In this document: piece by piece, positions 1 through 8,288 of the stretch
Position numbering within the stretch: the stretch's first letter is position 1
How the letters are laid out: each line of letters starts with the position of its first letter
Assembly (NCBI GenBank): GCA_020630895.1
Contig: JAHDII010000028.1
Location: 1-13,581 of the forward strand
Direction: 5' to 3'
DNA length: 13,581 nt
DNA from: Saprospiraceae bacterium
GTDB lineage: Bacteria; Bacteroidota; Bacteroidia; Chitinophagales; Saprospiraceae
Made by a program: the position numbers and the translations under genes
Notes under the pieces: model-generated
The model's input: only the letters and a program-made list of their open reading frames with translations
Databases searched by the model: none
Told to the model about the DNA's origin: nothing

Positions 1-2816
1 TTATCTATGATGCCTCCTGCTGAGGTAGCATCATCTGCATCAAATTGGTAATAAGCTGCCAAGCTGCTTCCACAATCTTTAAGCCTAAGGTGCATGTTTT
101 TACGGATATCAGATTGGCTTAATGCTTCATTCCAGATACGTACTTCGTCTAATTTGCCTAGTAAATAAGGATCTGCATATTGTGATTTTCCTAAATAATT
201 ATTAGTTGTATTACCTAAATCTGAAGGAGCAAGTGTCATTGAGGTATTTTGTGCAACCTGTATTCCATTCATATATAAAGTACCCGTAGTAGAAGAGCCA
301 TCTATGGTTACAGCAATATGTGTCCATTCATTTACAGGAAAAGCTGGACCATCAATTCTTTGTTCTCCTACACCTCCACTTAAAGTAATAGCAAAACGTG
401 TACTATTAGTACCTCCTGCATTAGGCGTTAAAAACATATTTACACTTGTTCCAGTACCAAAGTCCATAATTCTTGACCAGTTTCCTCCTCCTTGATAAAA
501 CACCCATGCCTCAAAAGTCATATCATCGGCAGATGATAAAATACCATCAGGAATATCCACATAATCATCTGTACCATCAAATTCTATCATTTGACCTCTT
601 ACTTCACTAGTGGCACTACCGCTTGCTTGACCATCACCGTTAATTGTCCAACCATAAGTATCTATAATGTATTGTCTTTCTTCTACTGCTTCACAATAAG
701 ATAAACTATTTGCTCCAAAATCAAGCCCTGACTGTAATGATTGAGAAGCCCAAGCTATAAGAGTTTTATCATAATTATATGTTGATAAGTTAGAGAAAGC
801 AAGAGTATTTTGCACATTTATAACATTGCTGATATCCCAAGTATCTAAGGATTGATTAAAAGATGTAGCACTATTAAACATTACTCTAATATTAGTAATG
901 CTACTTAGATTCCAAGTATGTAAGGGTTGGTTAAAAGCAGTGGCATTATTAAACATACCTTCTGTAGTGAGAACGTTACTTACATCCCAAGCATCTAAAG
1001 GCTGATTAAAGTTAGATGTATAAGCAAACATACCTGACATAGCAGTAACCGAACCTGTTTTTGTTCCCCAAGCATTTAGGGGTTGATCAAAAATAAGAGC
1101 TCCTAAAAACATATCAGTCATATCTTGAACTAAACTTACATCCCACATATCTAATGGTTGATCAAAAGCGGCTGCAGACCTAAAAGTAGCTCTCATATTA
1201 ACTACACTACTAACATTCCAATTATTTATATTTTGGTTAAATGCACTGGCTCCAAAAAACGTACTATTCATAGTTGTAACAGAACTTGTATTCCAAGTAT
1301 TTATCGGTTGGTTAAATAAGCTAGCACCATAAAACATTTCTTGCATGTTTTGAAGGGAGGCAGTAGTAGTTCCCCAGCCATTCAATGCACCATTAAATGC
1401 CGAAGCACCACGAAACATTCTATACATATTCGTAACACTACTTACATTCCAAGTATCTAATGGTTGATTAAAAGAGGTAGCATTATAGAACATACTTTGC
1501 ATACTTTGAACATTGGCTGTTTTTGCCCCCCAACCATTTAGGGTGCCATTAAAAGAACTTGCTCCATTAAACATATTGCTCATGTCTAAAACATTACTTA
1601 CATCCCAAGAGTCTAAATTTTGGTTAAAAGAAGAGGCCAAAGAAAACATACTTGTCATAGCAGTAACAGCAGCTGTTTTTGTTCCCCAAGCATTAAGAGG
1701 TTGGTTAAAAGAATTGGCTACAATAAACATTGCAGACATATCTTGAACAGCACTTACATCCCACATATCTAATGGTTGATTAAAAGCAGGAGCCCTGTTA
1801 AAAGTACTTCGCATAGTAGTTACACTACTCACATCCCAAGAATTTATATTTTGGTTGAAAGAAGTGGCAAAGTAAAACATTTCTTGCATATTTTGTACTG
1901 CAGCAGTTGTAGCTCCCCAGCCATTCAATGCACTGTTAAAAACTGGAGCATTGTAAAACATTCTATACATATTTGTTACACTGCTTACATCCCAAGTATT
2001 TAGGGATTGATTGAAAACCGAAGCGTTACCGAACATATTAGACATATTCATAACATTACTTACGTTCCAAGCATCTAAAGGTTGGTTAAAAACTGTGGTG
2101 CTTGAAAACATATTTTGCATATCTTGAACATTGGCTGTTTTAGCCCCCCAACCATTTAATGTACCATTAAAAGAACTTGTACCTTGAAACATTGAAGCCA
2201 TGGAAGTAACATTAGTTACATCCCAAGAATCCAAATTTTGGTTAAAAGAGATGGCATATGAAAATGTTCCGTTCATATCGCTTACATTACTCACATCCCA
2301 ATTATCAATATTGCTGTTAAAAGATCCTGCTCCTCGAAAAGTTCGAGTCATGCTAATAGGTGCACCGAAAGTAGTTAAGTCGGGTGTGTCTGTTGCATTA
2401 GATTGTAAATTTAAAGCATCTCTAAAAGATTCAAACATAGATTCCCAAACAATATCTCCCCATTGTTCTATGGTTAATATCTTTTGTCGATCCGTTGAAA
2501 GACCAAATTTAATGGTAGGAAAAATACCTCTAATCGCAACAGTGTAAGTTCCTGCTATTCCATAATCATGGGTAATATTTCCTGTTACTCCAGAGTCTTC
2601 CACATTAAAAGTAACTCCATCATAGGTCCAATCTACTTCATAATTATAAGTATAGGAGCCATTTGTTGGAATAGTTATACTTGTAGAATTGGAAGTTCCG
2701 GGGTTATCTGTTTTCCAAGTAGTGATAAATGGAGCTTGTGCAAATGAATTGAATGGCATAAAAAATATGACCAGCCATAAACTAATTACATGTGTAAAAA
2801 AAATCTTGTTTTTCAT
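1..2816 (-). CDS. BspA-family DUF285 repeat surface protein with LamG domain (partial, C-terminus beyond left edge)
   Basis: Open from an ATG at 2816 to the window edge, 938 codons without a stop. Residues 1-28 form a Sec signal peptide (hydrophobic core, then FNSFAQA) with no lipobox Cys. About residues 29-155 are the PKD-like N-terminal domain typical of BspA-type proteins (TYTVAIRGIFPTIKF, then ILTIEQWGDIVW). Residues 156 to about 665 hold 20 DUF285 repeats of the form MxxMFxxAxxFNQPLDxWDVSxVTxM. About 666-742 is the usual C-cap (LIAWASQSLQSG, YGWTINGDG). About 743-925 is a LamG/concanavalin-type jelly roll (IEFDGTDDYVDIPDG, FEAWVF, GKLDEVRIWN, AAYYQFD). BspA-type proteins are cell-surface adhesins or binding proteins; the ligand here is unknown. 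A type IX sorting tail is likely further left but not visible. It is divergent from the HTCS gene. The domain calls are firm; an adhesive role is inference. Confidence 0.93.
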   Translation of the reverse strand, partial: MKNKIFFTHVISLWLVIFFMPFNSFAQAPFITTWKTDNPGTSNSTSITIPTNGSYTYNYEVDWTYDGVTFNVEDSGVTGNITHDYGIAGTYTVAIRGIFPTIKFGLSTDRQKILTIEQWGDIVWESMFESFRDALNLQSNATDTPDLTTFGAPISMTRTFRGAGSFNSNIDNWDVSNVSDMNGTFSYAISFNQNLDSWDVTNVTSMASMFQGTSSFNGTLNGWGAKTANVQDMQNMFSSTTVFNQPLDAWNVSNVMNMSNMFGNASVFNQSLNTWDVSSVTNMYRMFYNAPVFNSALNGWGATTAAVQNMQEMFYFATSFNQNINSWDVSSVTTMRSTFNRAPAFNQPLDMWDVSAVQDMSAMFIVANSFNQPLNAWGTKTAAVTAMTSMFSLASSFNQNLDSWDVSNVLDMSNMFNGASSFNGTLNGWGAKTANVQSMQSMFYNATSFNQPLDTWNVSSVTNMYRMFRGASAFNGALNGWGTTTASLQNMQEMFYGASLFNQPINTWNTSSVTTMNSTFFGASAFNQNINNWNVSSVVNMRATFRSAAAFDQPLDMWDVSLVQDMTDMFLGALIFDQPLNAWGTKTGSVTAMSGMFAYTSNFNQPLDAWDVSNVLTTEGMFNNATAFNQPLHTWNLSSITNIRVMFNSATSFNQSLDTWDISNVINVQNTLAFSNLSTYNYDKTLIAWASQSLQSGLDFGANSLSYCEAVEERQYIIDTYGWTINGDGQASGSATSEVRGQMIEFDGTDDYVDIPDGILSSADDMTFEAWVFYQGGGNWSRIMDFGTGTSVNMFLTPNAGGTNSTRFAITLSGGVGEQRIDGPAFPVNEWTHIAVTIDGSSTTGTLYMNGIQVAQNTSMTLAPSDLGNTTNNYLGKSQYADPYLLGKLDEVRIWNEALSQSDIRKNMHLRLKDCGSSLAAYYQFDADDATSAGGIID
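815..2351 (-). repeat. Array of 20 DUF285 (BspA-type) repeats inside the surface protein gene
   Basis: Reading the minus strand, the motif FNxxLxxW recurs 20 times, and a decayed 21st copy leads into the C-cap. Two unit classes alternate. Short units of 25 residues (75 bp) carry WDVSxVTxM. Long units of 27 residues (81 bp) carry WGxKTAxVxxM or WGxTTAxxQxM. Long units are numbers 3, 6, 9, 11, 13 and 17 counted from the N-terminus. The array keeps one reading frame throughout. It is protein-coding repetition, not CRISPR, and the copies have diverged too far for recent expansion. Confidence 0.92.
1014..2249 (-). repeat. Higher-order tandem duplication of eight DUF285 units, two arms of 618 bp
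   Basis: Units 2-9 (1632-2249) and units 10-17 (1014-1631) are each exactly 206 residues (618 bp) long and match unit for unit near their ends. The paired segments include NLDSWD / NLDSWD, TLNGWGAKTANVQ / TLNGWGAKTANVQ, QPLDMWDVSxVQDM / QPLDMWDVSxVQDM and QPLNAWGTKT / QPLNAWGTKT. In the middle, the unit that matches GWGATTAAVQNMQEMF in arm 1 (GWGTTTASLQNMQEMF) sits 543 bp away instead of 618. So arm 2 lost one 75-bp unit there and gained one further on, restoring the register. Confidence 0.85.
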
Positions 2817-2879
2817 AATAAAAATTTTTGTTTAATAAAGTGATTAAGAAGGATCTTGTTTATAAATACATGTGTAAAA
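2787..2879. repeat. 13-bp direct repeat TACATGTGTAAAA, two copies 80 bp apart
   Basis: Identical 13-mers lie at 2787-2799 and 2867-2879. The first is inside the signal-peptide codons of the BspA-like gene and the second is about 50 bp upstream of its start. Each contains the near-palindrome TTACA/TGTAA type core (TACATGTGTAA). ATCTTGTTT also occurs twice between them (around 2802-2810 and 2853-2861). The function is unknown; chance or a small local duplication in AT-rich DNA is possible. Confidence 0.4.
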
Positions 2880-2895
2880 TTAAATAGAGTAATGG

Positions 2896-2944
2896 GGAAA
2901 AAATCGTCAATTTTAGCCTGATAGGAGGAAAAAATCGTCAATTT
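2896..2944. repeat. 18-bp direct repeat, period 31 bp, upstream of the BspA-like gene
   Basis: GGAAAAAATCGTCAATTT occurs identically at 2896-2913 and 2927-2944 (31 bp apart, about three helical turns). The nearer copy is 79 bp from the BspA-like start codon. Read towards that gene, each copy is AAATTGACGATTTTTTCC. The 31-bp period is not a multiple of three, which argues against coding repetition. It could be a pair of regulator half-sites, a plausible target of the neighbouring HTCS. Confidence 0.6.
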
Positions 2945-3107
2945 ATTTAAAAGATGATCATTGTTTGATCTGAAATTGCGTTTGACTTGAGTAATTAAGT
3001 TTCTCAAATATTAATTTTACATGCTTATCATAATTTACTATATCATTACATAGTCAAAATATTGCAAGTATCTATATTACAAAGGAAGGGAGATTGGTTA
3101 GGAAGTT

Positions 3108-3149
3108 CTTTTTCATTTGGGACATTTTCTTTTTCATTTGGGACATTTT
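3108..3149. promoter_or_regulatory. Perfect tandem 21-bp repeat upstream of the HTCS gene, candidate AraC-type operator
   Basis: Two identical 21-bp units lie head to tail at 3108-3128 and 3129-3149, each with the core CATTTGGGACATTTT. The second ends 102 bp before the HTCS ATG. A 21-bp period is two helical turns and equals the centre spacing of the AraC I1 and I2 half-sites, which suits direct-repeat binding by AraC-family domains. That it binds this HTCS or controls its own operon is inference. Confidence 0.6.
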
Positions 3150-3251
3150 TATAATTAAGTATGATAAATTATAGAGGGTTTTTGTGTTAAATCTATTATT
3201 TTGGGTTTTGTTGTTTAATATTCATATTCGGTAAATAGCAGAAAAGAGATT

Positions 3252-6200
3252 ATGAAGTCAATATATATATTCATATTTGGGATGTTTTTTCTCTTGCCTT
3301 TAAGATTATTATCAAAAGTTTATACAGTGAAAATAGACCACTTAAGTTCCTTAGCAGAATATGAAGGGCAAAACATTACTTCTATTTTACAAGATTCGAA
3401 GGGCTTGATGTGGTTTGGATCTGCCAATGGTTTGTTTAGTTTTGATGGACGTCATTTAAAAGAGTATAGCTATAAAGAATATGGTTTTTGTAATGATTAT
3501 ATTTTACATCTTTCAGAAGATAACCAAGGTTTTATATGGATTGAGTTGGGGGATTATAGTAGAGGCGAGTCTTGTTACGCAATTTTTGACCCTATTCATG
3601 AACAATTTTATACTATTGAAGAATATACAGGAGAAGAGAGCCCTTTTAGTGGAAATCGTACCCTACTATCTCCTCGGTATAATGAAACCATTCTTATAAG
3701 AGAAAATAAAGAGGATGCCTATCAATATTATGAAATTAAGGATAGGAAAATAAAAAAGGGAATTACCTTATTTAAAAATCAACTGAATCCCTCTGATGTT
3801 CTAGAAGAACATACTGTTAAAGTGGATAGCCTTTCTTACATTTCAATTGTTACTCATTTATCGAAGAAATATAAAATGATTCAGATTTATCAAGATGGAA
3901 CGAGTAATATTCAATTTGCAAATGATGCCTCATATAGTTATTTGTTTATTTATTTTGGAGATTTTTATTTAATCAAACATGAGTATAATGAATATAGAAA
4001 TTTAGACATATCCATATTCAAAAACAATCAATTTATTTGTGAAATAAAGAATATATCCGTATCTTTTAAAGATAATGAAATCAATTTGTTAAATGTACAC
4101 AATTTTGTAACTAAAGTAGTCAAAGATAAAATTTATAATATAAGAGAAGGTGGAGTTTCAATATATGATTTTAATGGTCAACTACAGGATGTTTTACAAT
4201 GGGATATAAATTTATCATTCCATATTTCTTCAGAAAAATTAGGGCTTGATGAAAGAGGAAATATATGGATTCCTCTGTCTAATGACATGGTAAAAATAAA
4301 TGTTGCAAAAAATTTATTTGAACCGATGTTAATTAATGATATCAAAACCAACAATTCTAATCCTATAAGAGGAATTGACACAGATGATGAAGGAAATATA
4401 TATATATCCAATGGCCTATATAATGTTAGTCAATTCCAAATAGATAATACAAAAGAGCCTATAAAAGAATACTATTTTACCAATATTACAGGCATCTTGA
4501 AAGATGATAAACAAATATGGGTGGCTCCAGAAAATTCTGGATTGATAGAATTAAATCTAGAGAATGGTAATCAAGAACATTATTTTTATAGTGATGGAGG
4601 GAGCAAAAAAAGATTTTTATGGTTTCCTTATAAATCTTCTCAAGGAGAAATATGGATAGGAGCAGGAGAGGGATTATATCAACTAGATACACTAGGAAAA
4701 GTGCTACATTCTTTTACTTATGATAAAAAATTTGAAGCATTATTTAGTAGCTCAGTGTATCATTTTTATGAAAATAAGGACGGAACGTGGTTGTCAACAT
4801 CTTCTGGACTTTACTTAGTAGATTTAGAAAATGAAAAAATATTAGCTCATTATTCTGATTCACAAAAAGGAACATACTATATTCCTGTTAAGGTAGTTTC
4901 TCATATTCATGAAGATACTGATGGAACATTTTGGATAGCTACAAAAGGGCAGGGACTTATACAATGGAATCCTAAAACAAAAGAATTCAAACAATATACT
5001 CAAAAAGAATCGGGTCTTTCGCATGATGTCATTTATGCGGTTTATTCAGATGATTACAATAGTTTATGGTTACCCAGTTCAAAGGGTTTAATGCGTTTTG
5101 ACAAAACTTCAAAAGAAGTGATTACTTATCTTCAAGAAGATGGAATATCAAATAATGAATTCAATACTATTTCTCATCATAAAGACAAAAAGGGCAATTT
5201 ATATTTTGGAACAATTAATGGATTAACCAAATTTCATCCTAAGAACTTCAAAAAAGAATCAGTTGGTGTTCCGTTATTATTAAATGGTGTTTATAGGATA
5301 GATCGTTCTACTGAAAAACGAATCAATATCAAAGGGAATACCCTTGAAAAGAATGCTGTTCAAATATATGATTCTGATAAATATATTGAATTTCAGTTTT
5401 CATTTCTAAATTATAAAAAACCTAGTACGAATGAGTTTGCATATAAATTAGAAGGTTATCATGACCAATGGATTTATACTAAAAACCCAATGATACAAAT
5501 AGGTGCGTATCCTTATGGGAATTATCAATTACGCTTTAAGGCTAGAACTTCTGGTAATTTTGGATGGCAAGAATATCAACAACCTTTAAATTTATCTTTT
5601 GTAAAACCCTTCTATTTGCAATGGTGGTTCATTATTTCTAGTATTTTAGCCCTTATTGGAATCATCTTATTTTTCGTTAGAAGAAATACACGCCAATTAT
5701 TGAAAAGACAAGAAATACTTGAAAATACTGTTGCTGAACGAACGGCCCAAATTAAGAAAGATAAGGCTGTAATTGAAGAACAAGCAGAAGAGTTAAAACA
5801 ATTGGATAAAGTCAAATCTAAGTTTTTCGCTAATATTTCACATGAACTTCGAACACCATTGACCCTTATATTAGGTCCCTTATCTTATATTTTGGATAAC
5901 CCTCATCATTTATCTCAAAGAGAGTTGAATCAACTCCAAGTTATGCAAAGAAACGGAAAGAGTTTAATGGATTTGATTGAAGAAATTCTTGATTTATCCA
6001 AATTAGAAGCTAATAAACTAGAATTAAAAGAAGAAGCCACTTCTATTCAAGAATTTTTTCAATATATATCTTCTGTTTTTAACCCTCAGTTCGAAAATAG
6101 TGAAATTCATTATGAGCTTCAATTTGATTTGATAGATGAGAATATTCATGTTCTAATAGATAGGAAAAAAATGGAAAAAATCGCTAATAATTTTTTGAGT

Positions 6201-7355
6201 AATGCCATTAAATTCACTCCTAAAAAAGGAAAAGTTAGTTTGTTGATTACTGAAACAAATGAAAATATGATTATTAAAGTTTCTGATACTGGAAAAGGAG
6301 TACATCCCAATGATTTACCACATATTTTTGATAGATTTTATCAATCCAAGCAAGCGGATCAGAAACTGTATGGGGGAACTGGGATAGGATTAGCTCTAGT
6401 AAATGAATTTGCTGGATTAATGGGAGGACGAGCTTATGCAAAAAGTAAATTAGGAGAGGGAAGTCAGTTTTATTTTGAGTGGCTGAAAAAGAAAGTCTCT
6501 CCTAATTTACTTGCTTCAAATATTATTGATGAATTAGCCAATGATTTGGATGTAGTAGAAAGCATCGGCACAGATTTTACCATTCTTGTTGTAGAAGATA
6601 ACCCTGATATGCTTGCATTCATTTGTCAATTAATTGCGGAACGTTATAATGTATTATCTGCAACAAATGGAGAAGAAGGATTAAAGGTTTTAGAAGAAAA
6701 ACATAAGGATATTCATCTTGTTATTTCAGATATAATGATGCCAGAAGTGGACGGACTATCTATGCTCAAACAAATTAAAACTCATCCAGATTGGTTTGGA
6801 ATACCAGTAATTATGCTAACGGCACTTGCTGCTGAAAAAGATAAAATGACTGCATTGACTATGGGTGTCGATGATTATCTTACTAAACCTTTTTCTGTGC
6901 CAGAACTAATGACTCGTGTACAAAATTTGTTATATAATTATCACCAACGTTTAGAATGGTATAAGTCGGAAGAATACCAAATAGGGTTGAAAAATGGAGA
7001 GGAAAACAATAATGACTTTATTTTGGCAACAAATTCAAATATTTGGATTAAAGAAATAGTGATTAAAATTGAAGAATCGATTTCCACTACTATTATTAAA
7101 AGTGAGGAACTTGCAAAAAGAATGAATTTAAGTAAAAGACAATTCAATCGTAAATTAAAATCCATTACTGGACTTTCTTCTAGCAGATTTATTAGAGAGG
7201 TACAATTGCAGAACGCTCGTAAAATATTAGAAAACGGTACAGTATATTCTATTTCTGAAGTTGCTTATCAATGTGGTTTTGAACTGCCTAGTAGTTTTTC
7301 AACTATATTCAAAAAACGATTTGGAAAATCTCCTAATGAATATTTTAAAAAATGA
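3252..7355 (+). CDS. Hybrid two-component system sensor/regulator (HTCS): propeller, Y_Y_Y, histidine kinase, receiver, AraC
   Basis: A full-length one-protein signalling system of 1367 residues. It starts with a signal peptide or N-terminal anchor (about 1-22). A periplasmic two-component-regulator propeller follows (about 28-665); clear blades include ITSILQDSKGLMWFGSANGL (43-62), GEIWIGAGEGLYQLD (465-479) and GNLYFGTINGLTKF (648-661), while about 100-330 is much more divergent. Then come Y_Y_Y (about 710-783), one transmembrane helix (788-810) and a coiled coil (about 812-855). HisKA carries H864 in SHELRTPL. HATPase shows N984, D1012 in SDTGKG and GGTGIGLAL (1041-1049). The receiver has E1115/D1116, phospho-acceptor D1160, T1190 and K1212. 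An AraC-type double HTH (about 1265-1367) ends in SPNEYF. All catalytic residues are present. HTCS proteins sense glycan-type ligands in the periplasm and activate transcription. Its stop codon overlaps the next start. Confidence 0.97.
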   Translation: MKSIYIFIFGMFFLLPLRLLSKVYTVKIDHLSSLAEYEGQNITSILQDSKGLMWFGSANGLFSFDGRHLKEYSYKEYGFCNDYILHLSEDNQGFIWIELGDYSRGESCYAIFDPIHEQFYTIEEYTGEESPFSGNRTLLSPRYNETILIRENKEDAYQYYEIKDRKIKKGITLFKNQLNPSDVLEEHTVKVDSLSYISIVTHLSKKYKMIQIYQDGTSNIQFANDASYSYLFIYFGDFYLIKHEYNEYRNLDISIFKNNQFICEIKNISVSFKDNEINLLNVHNFVTKVVKDKIYNIREGGVSIYDFNGQLQDVLQWDINLSFHISSEKLGLDERGNIWIPLSNDMVKINVAKNLFEPMLINDIKTNNSNPIRGIDTDDEGNIYISNGLYNVSQFQIDNTKEPIKEYYFTNITGILKDDKQIWVAPENSGLIELNLENGNQEHYFYSDGGSKKRFLWFPYKSSQGEIWIGAGEGLYQLDTLGKVLHSFTYDKKFEALFSSSVYHFYENKDGTWLSTSSGLYLVDLENEKILAHYSDSQKGTYYIPVKVVSHIHEDTDGTFWIATKGQGLIQWNPKTKEFKQYTQKESGLSHDVIYAVYSDDYNSLWLPSSKGLMRFDKTSKEVITYLQEDGISNNEFNTISHHKDKKGNLYFGTINGLTKFHPKNFKKESVGVPLLLNGVYRIDRSTEKRINIKGNTLEKNAVQIYDSDKYIEFQFSFLNYKKPSTNEFAYKLEGYHDQWIYTKNPMIQIGAYPYGNYQLRFKARTSGNFGWQEYQQPLNLSFVKPFYLQWWFIISSILALIGIILFFVRRNTRQLLKRQEILENTVAERTAQIKKDKAVIEEQAEELKQLDKVKSKFFANISHELRTPLTLILGPLSYILDNPHHLSQRELNQLQVMQRNGKSLMDLIEEILDLSKLEANKLELKEEATSIQEFFQYISSVFNPQFENSEIHYELQFDLIDENIHVLIDRKKMEKIANNFLSNAIKFTPKKGKVSLLITETNENMIIKVSDTGKGVHPNDLPHIFDRFYQSKQADQKLYGGTGIGLALVNEFAGLMGGRAYAKSKLGEGSQFYFEWLKKKVSPNLLASNIIDELANDLDVVESIGTDFTILVVEDNPDMLAFICQLIAERYNVLSATNGEEGLKVLEEKHKDIHLVISDIMMPEVDGLSMLKQIKTHPDWFGIPVIMLTALAAEKDKMTALTMGVDDYLTKPFSVPELMTRVQNLLYNYHQRLEWYKSEEYQIGLKNGEENNNDFILATNSNIWIKEIVIKIEESISTTIIKSEELAKRMNLSKRQFNRKLKSITGLSSSRFIREVQLQNARKILENGTVYSISEVAYQCGFELPSSFSTIFKKRFGKSPNEYFKK

Positions 7356-8278
7356 TGCAGAAAACAATTACTTTTTTTCTTTATGTTACTATTGTTTTTA
7401 TTCTAGGAATAAGCATACTTTCTTATTTAGGAAAATTTCATTTATTATTTGATTTGCTTTCTAGTTTTAAACATTATTATTTTTTATGTTCTATTGTTTT
7501 TTTAATAGTTGCAATGATATTAAAAAATAAAAAAATAATTTTTCTTTGTGCATTTTCTATTATTTTAAATGGAATAGATGTATTAAAATGTATTCCCAAT
7601 TATACTATAAAAAAAGAGCAAAGTGATCTTAAAATATTTCATGCCAATGTATTGACATCTAATAGAAATAAAAGTAAAATATTTGAAATTATCAAAAAAG
7701 AAAATCCAGATATTATAGGATTACAAGAAGTAGATTCTCGTTGGAAAAATGCTATTGAAAAAAAATTAAGTTCCATTTATAAATATCAATTAATTATTCC
7801 TCGTTCTGATAATTTTGGTATTGCATTATTATCTAAAATTCCTTTTCAGCAAATAAAAGAATATCATTTTGAAAATAAAAAGTTACCTGCAATCATTGCT
7901 GATATTCAAGTAGAAAATAAAATAATTCATTTAGTTTATACACATACTTTGCCTCCTGTATCTTCTTCTTTTTTTGAAAATAGAAATCAACATATTGAGC
8001 GTATAGGCGAATATGTTAATTCAAAAAATAATTGTATTCTATTTGGAGATTTTAACGTTACTCCTTGGTCAACCTTTTTCAAAAAAATGGAAAAAGAATC
8101 TCAACTCATTCATTCAACAAATAGAGTATTTAAAACTTGGCCTAGTACAATGGCTTTTATTGGAATACCTATTGATCATTTTTTACACTCCAAAGAATTA
8201 GAATTAAATCAAGTAAAAGTATTGAAAAAATTTGGTTCAGATCATTATCCTGTAATTGTAGAATATAGTTTACCTTAA
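7352..8278 (+). CDS. Membrane-anchored endonuclease/exonuclease/phosphatase (EEP) family protein
   Basis: 308 residues. Its first ATG overlaps the HTCS stop in ATGA, so translational coupling is likely; a second in-frame ATG follows at once (MMQK). Residues about 6-80 contain three hydrophobic helices (about 7-27, 41-57, 61-78), then a catalytic EEP domain (about 92-308). Visible motifs are HAN with N99, LQEV with E126, THT with H198, GDFN with D233 and N235, PIDH with D275 and H276, and GSDHYP with D297 and H298. This is the full metal-dependent phosphodiesterase set, so it should be active. In the family, substrates range from DNA and RNA to phospholipids and inositol phosphates; which applies cannot be told. 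The N-terminal helices resemble the membrane-anchored YafD-like bacterial members, and the domain probably faces the periplasm (inference). It is more A/T- and Lys/Ile-rich than the HTCS gene. Confidence 0.92.
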   Translation: MMQKTITFFLYVTIVFILGISILSYLGKFHLLFDLLSSFKHYYFLCSIVFLIVAMILKNKKIIFLCAFSIILNGIDVLKCIPNYTIKKEQSDLKIFHANVLTSNRNKSKIFEIIKKENPDIIGLQEVDSRWKNAIEKKLSSIYKYQLIIPRSDNFGIALLSKIPFQQIKEYHFENKKLPAIIADIQVENKIIHLVYTHTLPPVSSSFFENRNQHIERIGEYVNSKNNCILFGDFNVTPWSTFFKKMEKESQLIHSTNRVFKTWPSTMAFIGIPIDHFLHSKELELNQVKVLKKFGSDHYPVIVEYSLP

Positions 8279-8288
8279 AAATAGATGT

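Larger units (their letters stand above)
2817..3251. promoter_or_regulatory. Divergent intergenic control region between the BspA-like gene and the HTCS operon
   Basis: These 435 bp separate two divergently read genes, so both promoters must lie here. The region holds two unrelated-looking pairs of direct repeats, listed separately, each about 80-100 bp from the start codon of the nearer gene. I found no exact TAnnTTTG -7 box in front of either gene; near misses such as TATTTTGG around 3198 are weak. A purine-rich stretch (GAAAAGAGATT) precedes the HTCS ATG. A 64-codon minus-strand ORF covers part of the region but is judged non-coding. Confidence 0.65.

Noticed and set aside
815..2351. Regular 75-81-bp periodicity that could be taken for a CRISPR array or satellite DNA
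   Set aside because: It is in frame, translates to DUF285 repeats throughout, and lacks constant repeats alternating with unique spacers.
304..2547. Several plus-strand ORFs of 63-115 codons (304-495, 1513-1746, 1776-2003, 2200-2547)
   Set aside because: They are antisense to the continuous minus-strand BspA-like frame, and their mutual similarity simply mirrors the DUF285 repeats.
2813..3007. 64-codon minus-strand ORF whose TGA overlaps the BspA-like ATG as ATGA, resembling a coupled leader gene
   Set aside because: It covers the 18-bp direct repeat, whose 31-bp period puts the two copies in different frames. The product is low-complexity with no recognisable domain, and the region must hold the promoter. 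Read as chance.
3481..7165. Short ORFs on both strands within the HTCS gene
   Set aside because: They lie wholly within a gene with continuous domain matches and show no domain or leader of their own.
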